From NCBI RefSeq assembly GCF_020880995.1, contig NZ_JAJISD010000011.1, positions 169,018-233,017 on the forward strand: a stretch of DNA of 64,000 nucleotides. The letters are read 5' to 3'. The notes beneath the pieces were generated by a model. The model was not told the DNA's origin, searched no databases, and was given only the letters and a program-made list of their open reading frames with translations. The position numbers and the translations under genes are program-made. The stretch's first letter is position 1. Every line of letters starts with the position of its first letter. Positions 51,522 to 60,287 of this stretch are shown piece by piece. The DNA is from Reyranella aquatilis. GTDB lineage: Bacteria; Pseudomonadota; Alphaproteobacteria; Reyranellales; Reyranellaceae.

Positions 51522-51588
51522 TTCGGGACACGTTCGGCCTAGCCTTCACGGTGTCGCCGTGCCGACGCCGTTGAACTACAATTTGCGC

Positions 51589-51951
51589 ATGAGCGACATC
51601 CCGGCCAGGCGACGCATCCTAGTGGTCGAAGACGAGGCTCTGGTTGCCATGCAACTCGAAGACATGCTGGCGGAACTGGGCCATGAGATCGCGGCGTCCT
51701 GCGCACGGCTCGACGAGGCCGTTGCAGCGGCCCGCACGATCGCCTGCGACGCGGCGGTCTTGGATATCAACCTGTCGGGCCAGACCAGCTTTCCGGTCGC
51801 GCTGACTCTGAAGGACCGGGGCGTGCCCTTCCTCTTCGCGACCGGGTATGGGACCTCCATCCTGCCCCCGGAGCTCGCCGGATCGCAGGTTCTCCACAAG
51901 CCCTATAGCCTCGATGAACTGAGATTGGCTCTGTCCAGCGCCCTTGCCTGA
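51589..51951 (+). CDS. Single-domain response regulator
   Basis: 120 residues, a receiver domain only. E14/D15 acidic pair, phosphorylation site D59 in VLDINLSG, T85 in FATGYG, K104 in LHKPYS. There is no output domain and no histidine kinase gene nearby, so it probably receives phosphate from an unlinked kinase (DivK- or Sma0114-like arrangement). The FATGYG/HKPY pattern is the FATGUY-type receiver common in alphaproteobacteria. Confidence 0.92.
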   Translation: MSDIPARRRILVVEDEALVAMQLEDMLAELGHEIAASCARLDEAVAAARTIACDAAVLDINLSGQTSFPVALTLKDRGVPFLFATGYGTSILPPELAGSQVLHKPYSLDELRLALSSALA

Positions 51952-51952
51952 C

Positions 51953-52357
51953 CTATCGGGCGCAGGCGCCCGAATACCAGGCATCGGCATCGCATGTATT
52001 GCCGCCGGGGAATGAGCACGTGCCGCGCTCCGGGGAAACGCCCGGCGCGGAGACGGTCGTGTAGCGGCCGCCCGTGATGGCGCAGTAACGACCGGCCTTC
52101 GTGACGTAGCCCGTGACGCGCAGGCCGCCCCTGGGGCATTCGCCGCGCAGCAGCGCCCATTCCTCGCATTGGTAGTTGTCGACGAAGACGCAGACGCCGA
52201 ACTGACCGCCGTCGGGCTGCAGTTTGATGACGAGCGTACCGCCCTGCTGCGTGCAGTTCACCGAGGCGGGATTGGCGAGTTGCGGCGCGGGCAAGGACTG
52301 CGCCATTGCGCCGGCCGCCGACAGGAACACGAACAACAAAGCGAACAAGCGGGACAT
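51953..52357 (-). CDS. Exported DUF333 (YoaF-like) protein
   Basis: 134 residues, GGAGG before ATG 52357. Signal peptide SRLFALLFVFLSAAGAMA. The DUF333 domain reads NPASVNCTQQGGTL then GQFGVCVFVDNYQCEEWALLRGECP. A second cysteine-rich part (GRYCAITGG, GTCSFPGGNTCDADAWYSGAC) follows. Nine cysteines suggest several disulfides in the periplasm. Role unknown; DUF333 proteins have been labelled 'putative haemolysin' without proof. Confidence 0.82.
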   Translation of the reverse strand: MSRLFALLFVFLSAAGAMAQSLPAPQLANPASVNCTQQGGTLVIKLQPDGGQFGVCVFVDNYQCEEWALLRGECPRGGLRVTGYVTKAGRYCAITGGRYTTVSAPGVSPERGTCSFPGGNTCDADAWYSGACAR

Positions 52358-52434
52358 GCCGGCCTCCGTTGCGATTCTGGCGCGGATGCCGCGTTGCGTC
52401 CGCCGCCCCTCCGGGCTCACACTGATCCCGGACG

Positions 52435-53877
52435 ATGAGTATGCCCTCGAACGCCCCACCCGCCGACAACATCAAGCGACTGTTGCCGTGGCTCGTCGCC
52501 GTGGCGTTCTTCATGCAGTCGCTGGACACGACCATCCTCAACACGGCGGTGCCCGCCATCGCTGAGGCCATGGACGTGACGCCGCTCAATGTGAAGTCGG
52601 TGCTGGCGAGCTACACGCTGAGCCTTGCGGTGTTCATCCCGGTGAGCGGCTGGATGGCCGACCGGTTCGGCACGCGGCGCATCTTCGCCGCAGCCATCGG
52701 CCTGTTCTGCTTAGGCTCGCTGCTCTGCGGCCTGTCCACCAGTCTCGAGATGCTGGTCGCGTGCCGCGTCATCCAGGGCGCCGGCGGGGCCATGATGATG
52801 CCGGTCGGCCGCATGACCCTCGCACGCACTTTCGGCAAGGCCGACCTGGTACGCGCCATGAGCTTCGTGTCGATCCCGGCGTTGATCGGGCCGATGATCG
52901 GGCCAGTGGCAGGCGGCGCAATTGTGCACTGGCTGCACTGGAGCGTGGTGTTCTTCGTAAACATCCCGGTCGGGCTCGTGGGCCTCTACTTCATCCGGCG
53001 ATACCTGCCCGACTATCGCGAGGACAAGACCCATCCGCTCGACGTGCTCGGCCTCATCCTGTTCGGCGGCGGGATCGCCCTCCTGTCCTATGTACTGGAA
53101 GTTTTCGGCGACAATTCGCTGTCGCGCGGCGAGATCCTCGGCCTGCTCGCGGTGTCCGCGTTGTTGCTCGCGGGCTATGGCATCCGGGCCTCGCTGACGG
53201 CGTTCCCGTTGCTCGATCTCGCACTGTTCAGGATCAGGACCTTCCGAGCGGCGGTGAACGGCGGGTTCTTCACACGCCTCGGGCTGGGCGGCATTCCGTT
53301 CCTGTTTCCCCTGCTCTACCAGGTCGGGCTCGGCTTCTCGCCGATCCAGTCGGGCCTGCTGGTGCTGCCGCAGGCCATCGCCTCGATCGGCCTGAAGACC
53401 TTCATGCCCGCGATCCTGGCGCGCCTCGGCTACCGCAACGTGCTGGTGTTCAACACCATCGTGGTCGGCCTGCTCATCATGTCGTTCGCCACGGTGGGCG
53501 CGGAGACGCCGATCTGGCGCATCGTCCTGCAGGCCTTCGTGCTCGGTTTCTTCACCTCGATGCAATACACCAGCATGAACACGCTGGTTTACGCCGACGT
53601 CTCGGGCTCGCAGACCAGCGGCGCCAGCACGATCGCCGCCACCGGCCAGCAGCTCGCCATCAGCTTCGGCGTGGCCGGCGCCTCCCTGATCGCCGCCCTT
53701 TTCGTTCCGGTGGGGCTCCATACACATGCAGCCACCATGATCTACGGCGTGCAGCAGGCCTTCCTGGTGCTGGGCATCATCACCGTCTTGTCGTCGGTGG
53801 TCTTCATGGAACTGAAGCGCGACGACGGCAGCGACATCAGCCGCCACGACGACACGCCGCACCACGCCGAAGACTGA
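52435..53877 (+). CDS. DHA2-family MFS multidrug exporter
   Basis: 480 residues with about 14 membrane helices, the count typical of EmrB/QacA proteins. FMQSLDTTILNTAVPAIA (helix 1 motif D1), SYTLSLAVFIPVSGWMADRFGTRR (motif A), ACRVIQGAGGAMMMPVGR (motif B), IPALIGPMIGPVAGGAI (motif C). Proton-driven efflux of drugs or organic acids. No MarR- or TetR-type regulator is adjacent and no membrane-fusion partner, so it may act as a single-component pump. Confidence 0.92.
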   Translation: MSMPSNAPPADNIKRLLPWLVAVAFFMQSLDTTILNTAVPAIAEAMDVTPLNVKSVLASYTLSLAVFIPVSGWMADRFGTRRIFAAAIGLFCLGSLLCGLSTSLEMLVACRVIQGAGGAMMMPVGRMTLARTFGKADLVRAMSFVSIPALIGPMIGPVAGGAIVHWLHWSVVFFVNIPVGLVGLYFIRRYLPDYREDKTHPLDVLGLILFGGGIALLSYVLEVFGDNSLSRGEILGLLAVSALLLAGYGIRASLTAFPLLDLALFRIRTFRAAVNGGFFTRLGLGGIPFLFPLLYQVGLGFSPIQSGLLVLPQAIASIGLKTFMPAILARLGYRNVLVFNTIVVGLLIMSFATVGAETPIWRIVLQAFVLGFFTSMQYTSMNTLVYADVSGSQTSGASTIAATGQQLAISFGVAGASLIAALFVPVGLHTHAATMIYGVQQAFLVLGIITVLSSVVFMELKRDDGSDISRHDDTPHHAED

Positions 53878-53920
53878 TTCAGCGCTTTGCCGATCCCTCT
53901 GACTAGGCTAGAAGTAGTAC

Positions 53921-53935
53921 GTTATAATATATCAC
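53921..53935. promoter_or_regulatory. Candidate Zur box before DUF1826
   Basis: GTTATAATATATCAC is an imperfect palindrome close to the alphaproteobacterial Zur operator pattern GTTATnnnATAAC, 18 bp before the DUF1826 start. Zinc uptake regulator control fits the two genes downstream. Confidence 0.6.
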
Positions 53936-53953
53936 ACCCAGACATGGTTCAGC

Positions 53954-54610
53954 ATGAGCCGTTCGAGCGCAGTCCTGATGCGGCCGACAGTCCCGCCGCC
54001 CTCCCCCGTCCTCGAGGTCGCGTCTGCGGACTGCCTCGCCGGGATCGCCACGGGTACGACGACGCTCGCGATCTGGCGCCGCTCCGCCCCCGCCGGCCTG
54101 GCGGAGTGGCTCGACGGCCTTCGCCCCGCCCAACTGCCGGAGGGCCAGTTCGTCGCCGCTCCGGGGCACGCGACCGCGCCGCTGCAACGGCTGGCCGATG
54201 CGGTTGCCCTGAGCGCCTCCCCGGAGCGCGACTGGCTGATCGACGACATCGCCATGCTGGTCGACCTCTTCGCCCGGATCGCGCGCTGCGCGGCGGTCAA
54301 CGTCCGCCTCGAAGCCATCGATCACGATGCCTGTTGGCGCTTCCATCGCGATTATGTCGGTCTCCGCCTCAACACGACCTACAGAGGCCCTGGAACCCAG
54401 TGGTTGCCGCCCGAGCGCGCCGAGGCGGCGCTGCGCGCCCAGCGGCGCTATCGCGGTCCGCTGAACGAGCTGCCGCGCTTTTCCGTGGGCCTGTTCAAGG
54501 GCGTGGTCCAGGCGGGCAACGACGCGATCGTCCATCGCTCGCCGCCCGTCGCGCGGCATCGACTAACACGCCTCTTCCTGTGCCTCGATGCGGAGACCCT
54601 CGATGACTAG
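53954..54610 (+). CDS. DUF1826 domain protein (zinc-responsive)
   Basis: 218 residues. One DUF1826 domain, seen in RDWLIDDIAMLVDLFARIARC, VNVRLEAIDHDACWRFHRDYVGLRLNTTY, GPGTQWL and HRSPPVARHRLTRLFLCLDA. Histidines and a cysteine in DHDACWRFHRD could bind metal, but no activity is known. The family habitually neighbours COG0523 GTPases in Zur regulons, as here. The stop overlaps the next start by 8 bp. Confidence 0.88.
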   Translation: MSRSSAVLMRPTVPPPSPVLEVASADCLAGIATGTTTLAIWRRSAPAGLAEWLDGLRPAQLPEGQFVAAPGHATAPLQRLADAVALSASPERDWLIDDIAMLVDLFARIARCAAVNVRLEAIDHDACWRFHRDYVGLRLNTTYRGPGTQWLPPERAEAALRAQRRYRGPLNELPRFSVGLFKGVVQAGNDAIVHRSPPVARHRLTRLFLCLDAETLDD

Positions 54611-55808
54611 GCTGCCGGTGACCGTGCTCTCGGGATATCTGGGGGCAGGCAAGACGACGCTGCTCAACCATGTCCTGAACAATCGCGAGGGCCGCAAGGT
54701 CGCGGTGATCGTGAACGACATGAGCGAGATCAACATCGACGCCGCCCTCGTGCGACAGGGCGGCGCCGAACTGAGCCGCAGCGAGGAGAAGCTGGTCGAG
54801 ATGTCGAATGGGTGCATCTGCTGCACCCTGCGCGAGGATCTCCTGCACGAAGTGAAGCGGCTGGCCGCTGAAGGTCGCTTCGACTACCTGCTGATCGAAT
54901 CGACTGGAATTTCCGAGCCGATGCCGGTGGCCGCCACCTTCGAGTTCGAGGACGAAGCCGGCGAGAGTCTCGCGAACGTCGCGCGACTCGATACGATGGC
55001 GACCGTGGTCGATGCAAAGGCGTTCCTCGAGGATTTCAGTTCGGCCGATTTCCTGCAGCAGCGCGGCCAGACCGCCCAGCCGGAGGACACGAGGACCGTC
55101 GTCGATCTGCTGGTCGAGCAGGTCGAATTCGCCGACGTGATCGTCGTCAACAAGGCGGATCTGGTGACGGCCGACGAACTGGGCTTCCTGACGAACATGT
55201 TGCGCCGCCTGAACGCCACGGCCCGCATCGTCACCACGGAGCACGGACGCGTGGCCCCCGGGGCCATACTCGACACGGGGCTGTTCAGTTACGAGAAGGC
55301 AAGCCAGGCGCCCGGCTGGATGAAGGAACTGCAGGGCATCCACACGCCCGAGAGCGAGACCTACGGGTTCTGGAGCTTCGTCTACAAGGCACGGCGTCCG
55401 TTCAATCCGATGCGCCTTTACGCACTGCTGAACGGCCGCTGGGATGGCGTGATCCGCTCGAAGGGCTTCTTCTGGCTGGCCTCCCGCATGAACCTCGCCG
55501 GCTCGGTGTCCCAGGCAGGCGGTATGCTGCGGCACGAGGCCGCCGGGGCGTGGTGGGCCGCGGTCCGCCGCGAGGACTGGCCGCAGGATTCGACCTGGCG
55601 CGCCACGATCCGCAACTCCTTCAGGAGCCCCTACGGCGACCGCCGGCAGGAAATCGTCTTCATCGGGACGGAAGGCATGGACAGGCGGGAACTGACCGGC
55701 CGCCTCGATGCCTGCCTGCTCACCGATGCCGAGATGAAGATGGGCCCGGCTTTGTGGGCGCGGTTCCCCGACCCCTTCCCGGTGTGGAAGGTCGGGACGC
55801 CGGACTGA
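54603..55808 (+). CDS. COG0523 (CobW/ZigA-type) GTP-dependent zinc metallochaperone
   Basis: 401 residues from ATG 54603 inside the previous gene. G3E GTPase motifs: Walker A SGYLGAGKTTLLNHVL, the metal-binding NGCICCTLREDLL (CxCC), ESTGISEP and VVNKADLV (NKxD). The C-terminal CobW domain follows. Members under Zur control deliver zinc to client enzymes in zinc starvation. The overlap with DUF1826 and the upstream Zur-like site support that role, not cobalamin synthesis. Confidence 0.93.
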   Translation: MTRLPVTVLSGYLGAGKTTLLNHVLNNREGRKVAVIVNDMSEINIDAALVRQGGAELSRSEEKLVEMSNGCICCTLREDLLHEVKRLAAEGRFDYLLIESTGISEPMPVAATFEFEDEAGESLANVARLDTMATVVDAKAFLEDFSSADFLQQRGQTAQPEDTRTVVDLLVEQVEFADVIVVNKADLVTADELGFLTNMLRRLNATARIVTTEHGRVAPGAILDTGLFSYEKASQAPGWMKELQGIHTPESETYGFWSFVYKARRPFNPMRLYALLNGRWDGVIRSKGFFWLASRMNLAGSVSQAGGMLRHEAAGAWWAAVRREDWPQDSTWRATIRNSFRSPYGDRRQEIVFIGTEGMDRRELTGRLDACLLTDAEMKMGPALWARFPDPFPVWKVGTPD

Positions 55809-55823
55809 CGATATGCCCCGCCG

Positions 55824-56321
55824 CTAGTTGATGCGCCAGATGGTGACGTTCAGCAGGGTCGCGAACGAGATCCAGGCGAGATAGGGCACGAGCAACCATG
55901 CGGCCAGCCGGTCGATGCGCCGGAACATCAGCGCCGTCGTGAGCACCAGAAGGTCGAGCGCCAGGATGACGATCACCGCCAGCCCGGGATTGTGCAGCCC
56001 GAAGAAGGCGACGCTCCAGCCCAGGTTGACGGCAAGCTGGAGAGCGAAAACGGCCAACGGTCCGCGGGCGATGTCGGGATCGGCCGCGCGCCACACCCGC
56101 CAGGCCGCAACCCCCATCAGAATGTAGAGCGTCGTCCACACCGGACCGAAGATCCAGTTGGGCGGATTGAACGACGGCTTGGTGAGGGTGGTGTACCAGG
56201 TAGTGACGCTCTCCGCTGTCACGGCCCCGCCCAGCCCGCCGATTCCGAGGCAGAGGCCGACGAAGAGGACGAGGGCGAGGATATCCTTGCCGATGCCGAC
56301 ATCCGCACGTTTGCTGCTCAT
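55824..56321 (-). CDS. tspO: TspO/MBR family protein
   Basis: 165 residues starting at the ATG that overlaps the DUF1345 stop (ATGA). Five hydrophobic segments with WYTTLTKPSFNPPNWIFGPVW, TLYILMGVAAWRVW and LAVNLGWSVAFFGLHNP, the tryptophan-rich TspO signature. It binds porphyrins or other tetrapyrroles and modulates oxygen- and light-responsive genes in alphaproteobacteria. Confidence 0.93.
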   Translation of the reverse strand: MSSKRADVGIGKDILALVLFVGLCLGIGGLGGAVTAESVTTWYTTLTKPSFNPPNWIFGPVWTTLYILMGVAAWRVWRAADPDIARGPLAVFALQLAVNLGWSVAFFGLHNPGLAVIVILALDLLVLTTALMFRRIDRLAAWLLVPYLAWISFATLLNVTIWRIN

Positions 56322-56989
56322 GATACGAGGCTTGCTCCGACGTTTATGGTGAGCGCGAGGATCGCGGTGTTGAAGGTGAAGGCAACGATGCCATGGACAA
56401 GGGTCACCTTGCGCATCGCCGGCGACACGGTGCCGACGTCGCCGGTCTGCGACGCACACCCGATCACGAAAGAGTAATAGAGGAAATCCCGGTAATCCGG
56501 CGGCCGGTCGCCCGGAAACTCCAGTCCCCCGGGACCGTCGTCGTCGGGGCGATAATAGATGTTCGCATAGTGCAGGGTGAACACGAGGTGCGTGAACGTC
56601 CAGGACAGGGCGACGGTTGCACCCGAAATCGCAAGCGCGTGGAAAAGAGAACCATGCGGCGTCTTCAGCATCGCGAGCTCCGAAAAGATGGTCGCGAAGC
56701 TGGCGGCGGCGCTCACGATCACGACCAGCAGGATGATCCAGTCGCCCTCGTCGTAGTAGGCAGCGCGGGCATAGCAGGTTTCCACGGTCGACTTCATGAT
56801 CATGTGGAGCGTCGAGACGATGTATACGAACGCCGTGAGATCCCAGCTCACCAATCCGCGCGTCTCGATGCGCATGTCCGCAGGCAGCAGGAGAAACAGG
56901 GCCAGGCCGGCGGCGAGGGCGATCAGCAACCTTGCCCGGGCACGGACGAAGCGGCGAAGGCTGCGCGGCGGAGCGGTCGTCTCGGTCAT
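56318..56989 (-). CDS. DUF1345 membrane protein
   Basis: 223 residues from ATG 56989 with GGGA just upstream. Five or six hydrophobic segments. WDLTAFVYIVSTLHMIM, LSWTFTHLVFTLHYANIYY and YRDFLYYSFVIGCASQTGDVGTVS are DUF1345 landmarks. Function unknown. Co-transcribed with TspO through an ATGA overlap. Confidence 0.9.
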   Translation of the reverse strand: MTETTAPPRSLRRFVRARARLLIALAAGLALFLLLPADMRIETRGLVSWDLTAFVYIVSTLHMIMKSTVETCYARAAYYDEGDWIILLVVIVSAAASFATIFSELAMLKTPHGSLFHALAISGATVALSWTFTHLVFTLHYANIYYRPDDDGPGGLEFPGDRPPDYRDFLYYSFVIGCASQTGDVGTVSPAMRKVTLVHGIVAFTFNTAILALTINVGASLVS

Positions 56990-57052
56990 GTCGGTCCCAT
57001 GACCGCACTCTGCCATCTCGGCGGCAGGCGGCAATCGCTGTAATGTGCGCGC

Positions 57053-57682
57053 ATGCTGTTCGATTCGATGGACCTTGCCGCGACGTTCGTCTTCGCCATC
57101 AGCGGCGCGACCCGGGGCGTCCACAAGCGGCTGGACCTGTTCGGCGTGCTGGTCGTCGCCTGGGCGGCCGGGGTGGCCGGCGGCATCGTCCGCGACCTGA
57201 TGATCGGCGCCGTTCCGCCGGCAGCCTTCGACAACTGGCGCTACCTCGCCGTGACGGTGGGAGCCGGGCTGACGGGATTCTTCGCCTCCGAGCTGATCGA
57301 CCGGGTGCGCACGCCGGTCCAGCTGTTCGACGCCGCCGGCCTCTGCCTGTTTGCCGTCACCGGGACCCAGAAGGCCCTGAACTACGGCTTGAGCCCGTTG
57401 ATGGCAGCCCTGCTGGGGATGGTCACCTGCATCGGCGGGGGCGTGGCCCGCGACCTGCTCACCCTTCAGGTCCCCACCGTCCTGCGTTCTGAGCTTTACG
57501 CCGTGGCCGCGCTGGCGGGCGCCGGGGCCGTCGCTCTGGGGTTCTGGCTGGACCTCCCGACCCTCCCGACGGCGGTCGCCGGCGCGGGAATCTGTCTCTT
57601 CCTCCGGCTGATGTCGATTTACCGGGGCTGGCACCTGCCGGTTGCCGCCACCAAGAGGAAGTCCTCGCTCGAAACCGACTAA
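57053..57682 (+). CDS. TRIC-type cation channel family protein (UPF0126)
   Basis: 209 residues with seven hydrophobic segments. Two internal repeats, each with a GIxRD/GxARD-type glycine motif: AGGIVRDLMIGAVPP and GGGVARDLLTLQVPTVL. ATFVFAISGATRGVHKRLDLFGV is the family start. Prokaryotic TRIC homologues form trimeric cation channels. Confidence 0.92.
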   Translation: MLFDSMDLAATFVFAISGATRGVHKRLDLFGVLVVAWAAGVAGGIVRDLMIGAVPPAAFDNWRYLAVTVGAGLTGFFASELIDRVRTPVQLFDAAGLCLFAVTGTQKALNYGLSPLMAALLGMVTCIGGGVARDLLTLQVPTVLRSELYAVAALAGAGAVALGFWLDLPTLPTAVAGAGICLFLRLMSIYRGWHLPVAATKRKSSLETD

Positions 57683-57793
57683 AATCTGCAGTGTTCCGCG
57701 CAGGATTCGACGCCACGCCCTTGCCGGTCCTTTGTGCGAACGCTAAACACACGCCCGTCATTTTGTCGCAAGCGGCGTGGGGGAAAAGTCAGC

Positions 57794-58573
57794 ATGGCGA
57801 CGAAGAAGAAGGCCAAATCGACCGGTCCTGCCACAACAGGCAAGGCCGCCAAGAAGTTGAACGGCAAGGGAAAATCCGACCGCAGCAGCGGGACGGCGGA
57901 AGCCAGGGACACGGCCCGACTCCTGTTGGAGATCGAGGCGATCCACTGCCGCCCGGAAAACCCCTACATCTTCACTTCCGGCCGGGCGAGCCCCGTCTAC
58001 ATCGACTGCCGCAAGATCATCTCGTTCCCGGAAGCGCGCGCCAAGATCATGGCCCACGCCCACAAGATGATCGAAAAGACCATCGGCTGGAGCAAGATCG
58101 ACGTGGTGGCCGGCGGCGAGACCGCGGGCATCCCTTTCGCCGCCTTCCTGGCGGCGCTGGCCAAGAAGCCGATGATCTACGTGCGCAAGCAGCCCAAGGG
58201 CTTCGGCCGCATGGCCCAGATCGAGGGCGAACTGAATCCGGGCAAGCGCGTCCTGCTGGTCGAGGATCTCGCGACCGACGGCGGCAGCAAGCTGGTCTTC
58301 ATCGAGGCGCTGAAGAAGGCCGAGGCTAAGGTCACGGACTGCTTCGTGGTCTTCCACTACGGCATCTTCCCGCAGAGCATCGAGATGCTGGCCGCGGCCG
58401 GCGTCAAGCTGCACGCGCTTGCCACCTGGTGGGACGCGCTCGAAGCGGCCGAGAAGCACAAGTATTTCGACGAAAAGGGCCTCGTCGAGACGCGCGCCTT
58501 CCTGGAGGCGCCGGAGAAGTGGTCGGCGAGCCACGGCGGCCGTCCGCCGGTGCCGCGTCCGCTGGGCCGCTAG
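57794..58573 (+). CDS. pyrE: Orotate phosphoribosyltransferase
   Basis: 259 residues from ATG 57794, with GGGGGA upstream. After a lysine-rich N-terminal extension of about 40 residues comes the type I phosphoribosyltransferase fold. Its parts include YIFTSGRASPVYIDCRKI, AGGETAGIPFAAFLA, the catalytic lysine-rich YVRKQPKGFGR and the PRPP loop VLLVEDLATDGGSK. It converts orotate and PRPP to OMP in pyrimidine synthesis. The extension (ATKKKAKSTGPATTGKAAKK) is unusual for the family. An in-frame ATG further up would lengthen it by 20 more. Confidence 0.93.
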   Translation: MATKKKAKSTGPATTGKAAKKLNGKGKSDRSSGTAEARDTARLLLEIEAIHCRPENPYIFTSGRASPVYIDCRKIISFPEARAKIMAHAHKMIEKTIGWSKIDVVAGGETAGIPFAAFLAALAKKPMIYVRKQPKGFGRMAQIEGELNPGKRVLLVEDLATDGGSKLVFIEALKKAEAKVTDCFVVFHYGIFPQSIEMLAAAGVKLHALATWWDALEAAEKHKYFDEKGLVETRAFLEAPEKWSASHGGRPPVPRPLGR

Positions 58574-58600
58574 CCGGCTCTTTGCTACGGTGCGGCGGAC

Positions 58601-60259
58601 ATGATCCGCCGCTTCTTCTCCCTCGCCCTGGCGTTCGGCGCCCTCGTTTCTCCTGCCTCGGCCAATGCCCAGGCCAAGGAGGAACTCGTCGTGGCCATGA
58701 CCCAGATGCCGGGCACCTGGAACCCGATCATCAGTTCCATGCTCGCCAAGTCGCTGATCGCCAACATGACGGCGCGGCCGGTCACCGCCTACGACGCGGA
58801 CTGGAAGCTGGTGTGCCTCGTCTGCACCGAATTGCCCACCATCGAGAACGGAAAGGCGCGCGTCATTGATCTTGCCGACGGCAAGAAAGGCATGGAGATC
58901 GACGTCGAACTGCGCAACATGCGCTGGGGCGACGGCACGCCGGTGTCGGCGAAGGACGTGGCGTTCACCCTTGAAGTGGGCAAGCATCCGCTTTCCGGTG
59001 TCGCCTCGTCAGAGGGTTACAAGCGAATCATCAAGCTCGACGTGAAGGACGACCGTCGCTTCACCATGACGATCGACCGGGTCACCTTCGACTACAACAG
59101 CATCGGCCTGCAGCTCCTGCCGGCGCATATCGAGAAACCGATCTTCGACGCAAACCCGGCCGAGTATCGCAACCGGACCGCCTACGACACGCAGTCGACC
59201 AATCCCGGCCTTGCCTTCGGCCCCTACCGCCTGACCGAGATCGTGCCCGGCAGCCGGGTGGTGCTGGAGCCCAACCCGACCTGGACCGGCCAGAAGCCCT
59301 TCTTCAAGCGCATCACGGTGCGCATCATCGAGAATACGGCGGCGCTGGAGGCCAACCTCCTGTCCGGCAGCGTCGACTATGTGCTGGGGGAACTCGGCCT
59401 GTCGCTCGACCAGGCCATCGCCTTCGAGAAGCGCCACAAGGACAAGTACAACGTCGTCTACAAGCCGGCGCTGATCTGGGAGCACATCGACGTCAATCTG
59501 GATAACAAGCTGCTGGCGGACCGGCGCGTCCGGCAGGCCATGCTGCTGGCGATCGACCGCAAGGCCATCTCCGAGAAGCTGTTCGAGGGCAAGCAGCCGA
59601 TCGCCCATGGCGGCATCAGCGAACTCGACCCGATGTTCAGCCCGACGGCCCGCCAGTACGGATACGATCCGGCAGCGGCGCGCAAGCTGCTCGACGAGGC
59701 GGGCTTCTCGACCCTGCGCAACAACGTCCGCCACAATGCGGCCGGCGAGAAGCTCTCCATCGAACTGGGCACCACCGCCGGCAACCGCGTCCGCGAACTG
59801 GTGGCGCAGGTGATCCAGAGCCAGCTCCGTCAGGTCGGCATCGAGGTCCGCCTCAAGGCCGAGACGCCGCGCATCTTCTTCGAGGCCATGGGCAGGCGGA
59901 CCTACAGCGGGCTCGGCATGTACGCCTGGGTGCAGCGCCCCGAGGGCGTCCCCCGCTCCTCGCTCCACTCCAAGGAAATCCCTTCTGCCGACAATGGCTG
60001 GAGCGGACAGAATTATCCCGGTTACGCCAATCCTGAGATGGACAAGGCCCTGGACGCCGCTGAACGCGAACTTGACGTTGTCAAGCGACGTGCCCTGTTC
60101 GCCGAAATCCAGAAGCTGGCGGCCGACGACCTGCCGTCCCTTCCCCTGTTCTTTCGTGTCGATCCCTTTGTAATTCCGAAGCCGCTCAAGGGCGTGACGC
60201 CGACCGGCACGCTCAACAGTTCGACCCTGTGGGTCGAGCAATGGCGCTGGGAAAACTAG
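58601..60259 (+). CDS. Peptide-type ABC transporter substrate-binding protein (family 5)
   Basis: 552 residues. Signal peptide IRRFFSLALAFGALVSPASANAQA. SBP_bac_5 landmarks: LVVAMTQMPGTWNPIIS, VELRNMRWGDGTPVSAKDVAFTLE, GPYRLTEIVPGSRVVLEPNPTW and DRRVRQAMLLAIDRKAI. It would capture oligopeptides or other solutes in the periplasm. Two permease genes follow after 28 bp. Confidence 0.93.
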   Translation: MIRRFFSLALAFGALVSPASANAQAKEELVVAMTQMPGTWNPIISSMLAKSLIANMTARPVTAYDADWKLVCLVCTELPTIENGKARVIDLADGKKGMEIDVELRNMRWGDGTPVSAKDVAFTLEVGKHPLSGVASSEGYKRIIKLDVKDDRRFTMTIDRVTFDYNSIGLQLLPAHIEKPIFDANPAEYRNRTAYDTQSTNPGLAFGPYRLTEIVPGSRVVLEPNPTWTGQKPFFKRITVRIIENTAALEANLLSGSVDYVLGELGLSLDQAIAFEKRHKDKYNVVYKPALIWEHIDVNLDNKLLADRRVRQAMLLAIDRKAISEKLFEGKQPIAHGGISELDPMFSPTARQYGYDPAAARKLLDEAGFSTLRNNVRHNAAGEKLSIELGTTAGNRVRELVAQVIQSQLRQVGIEVRLKAETPRIFFEAMGRRTYSGLGMYAWVQRPEGVPRSSLHSKEIPSADNGWSGQNYPGYANPEMDKALDAAERELDVVKRRALFAEIQKLAADDLPSLPLFFRVDPFVIPKPLKGVTPTGTLNSSTLWVEQWRWEN

Positions 60260-60287
60260 ATGAAGGCAGGATTGGCGGGATGAGGGC

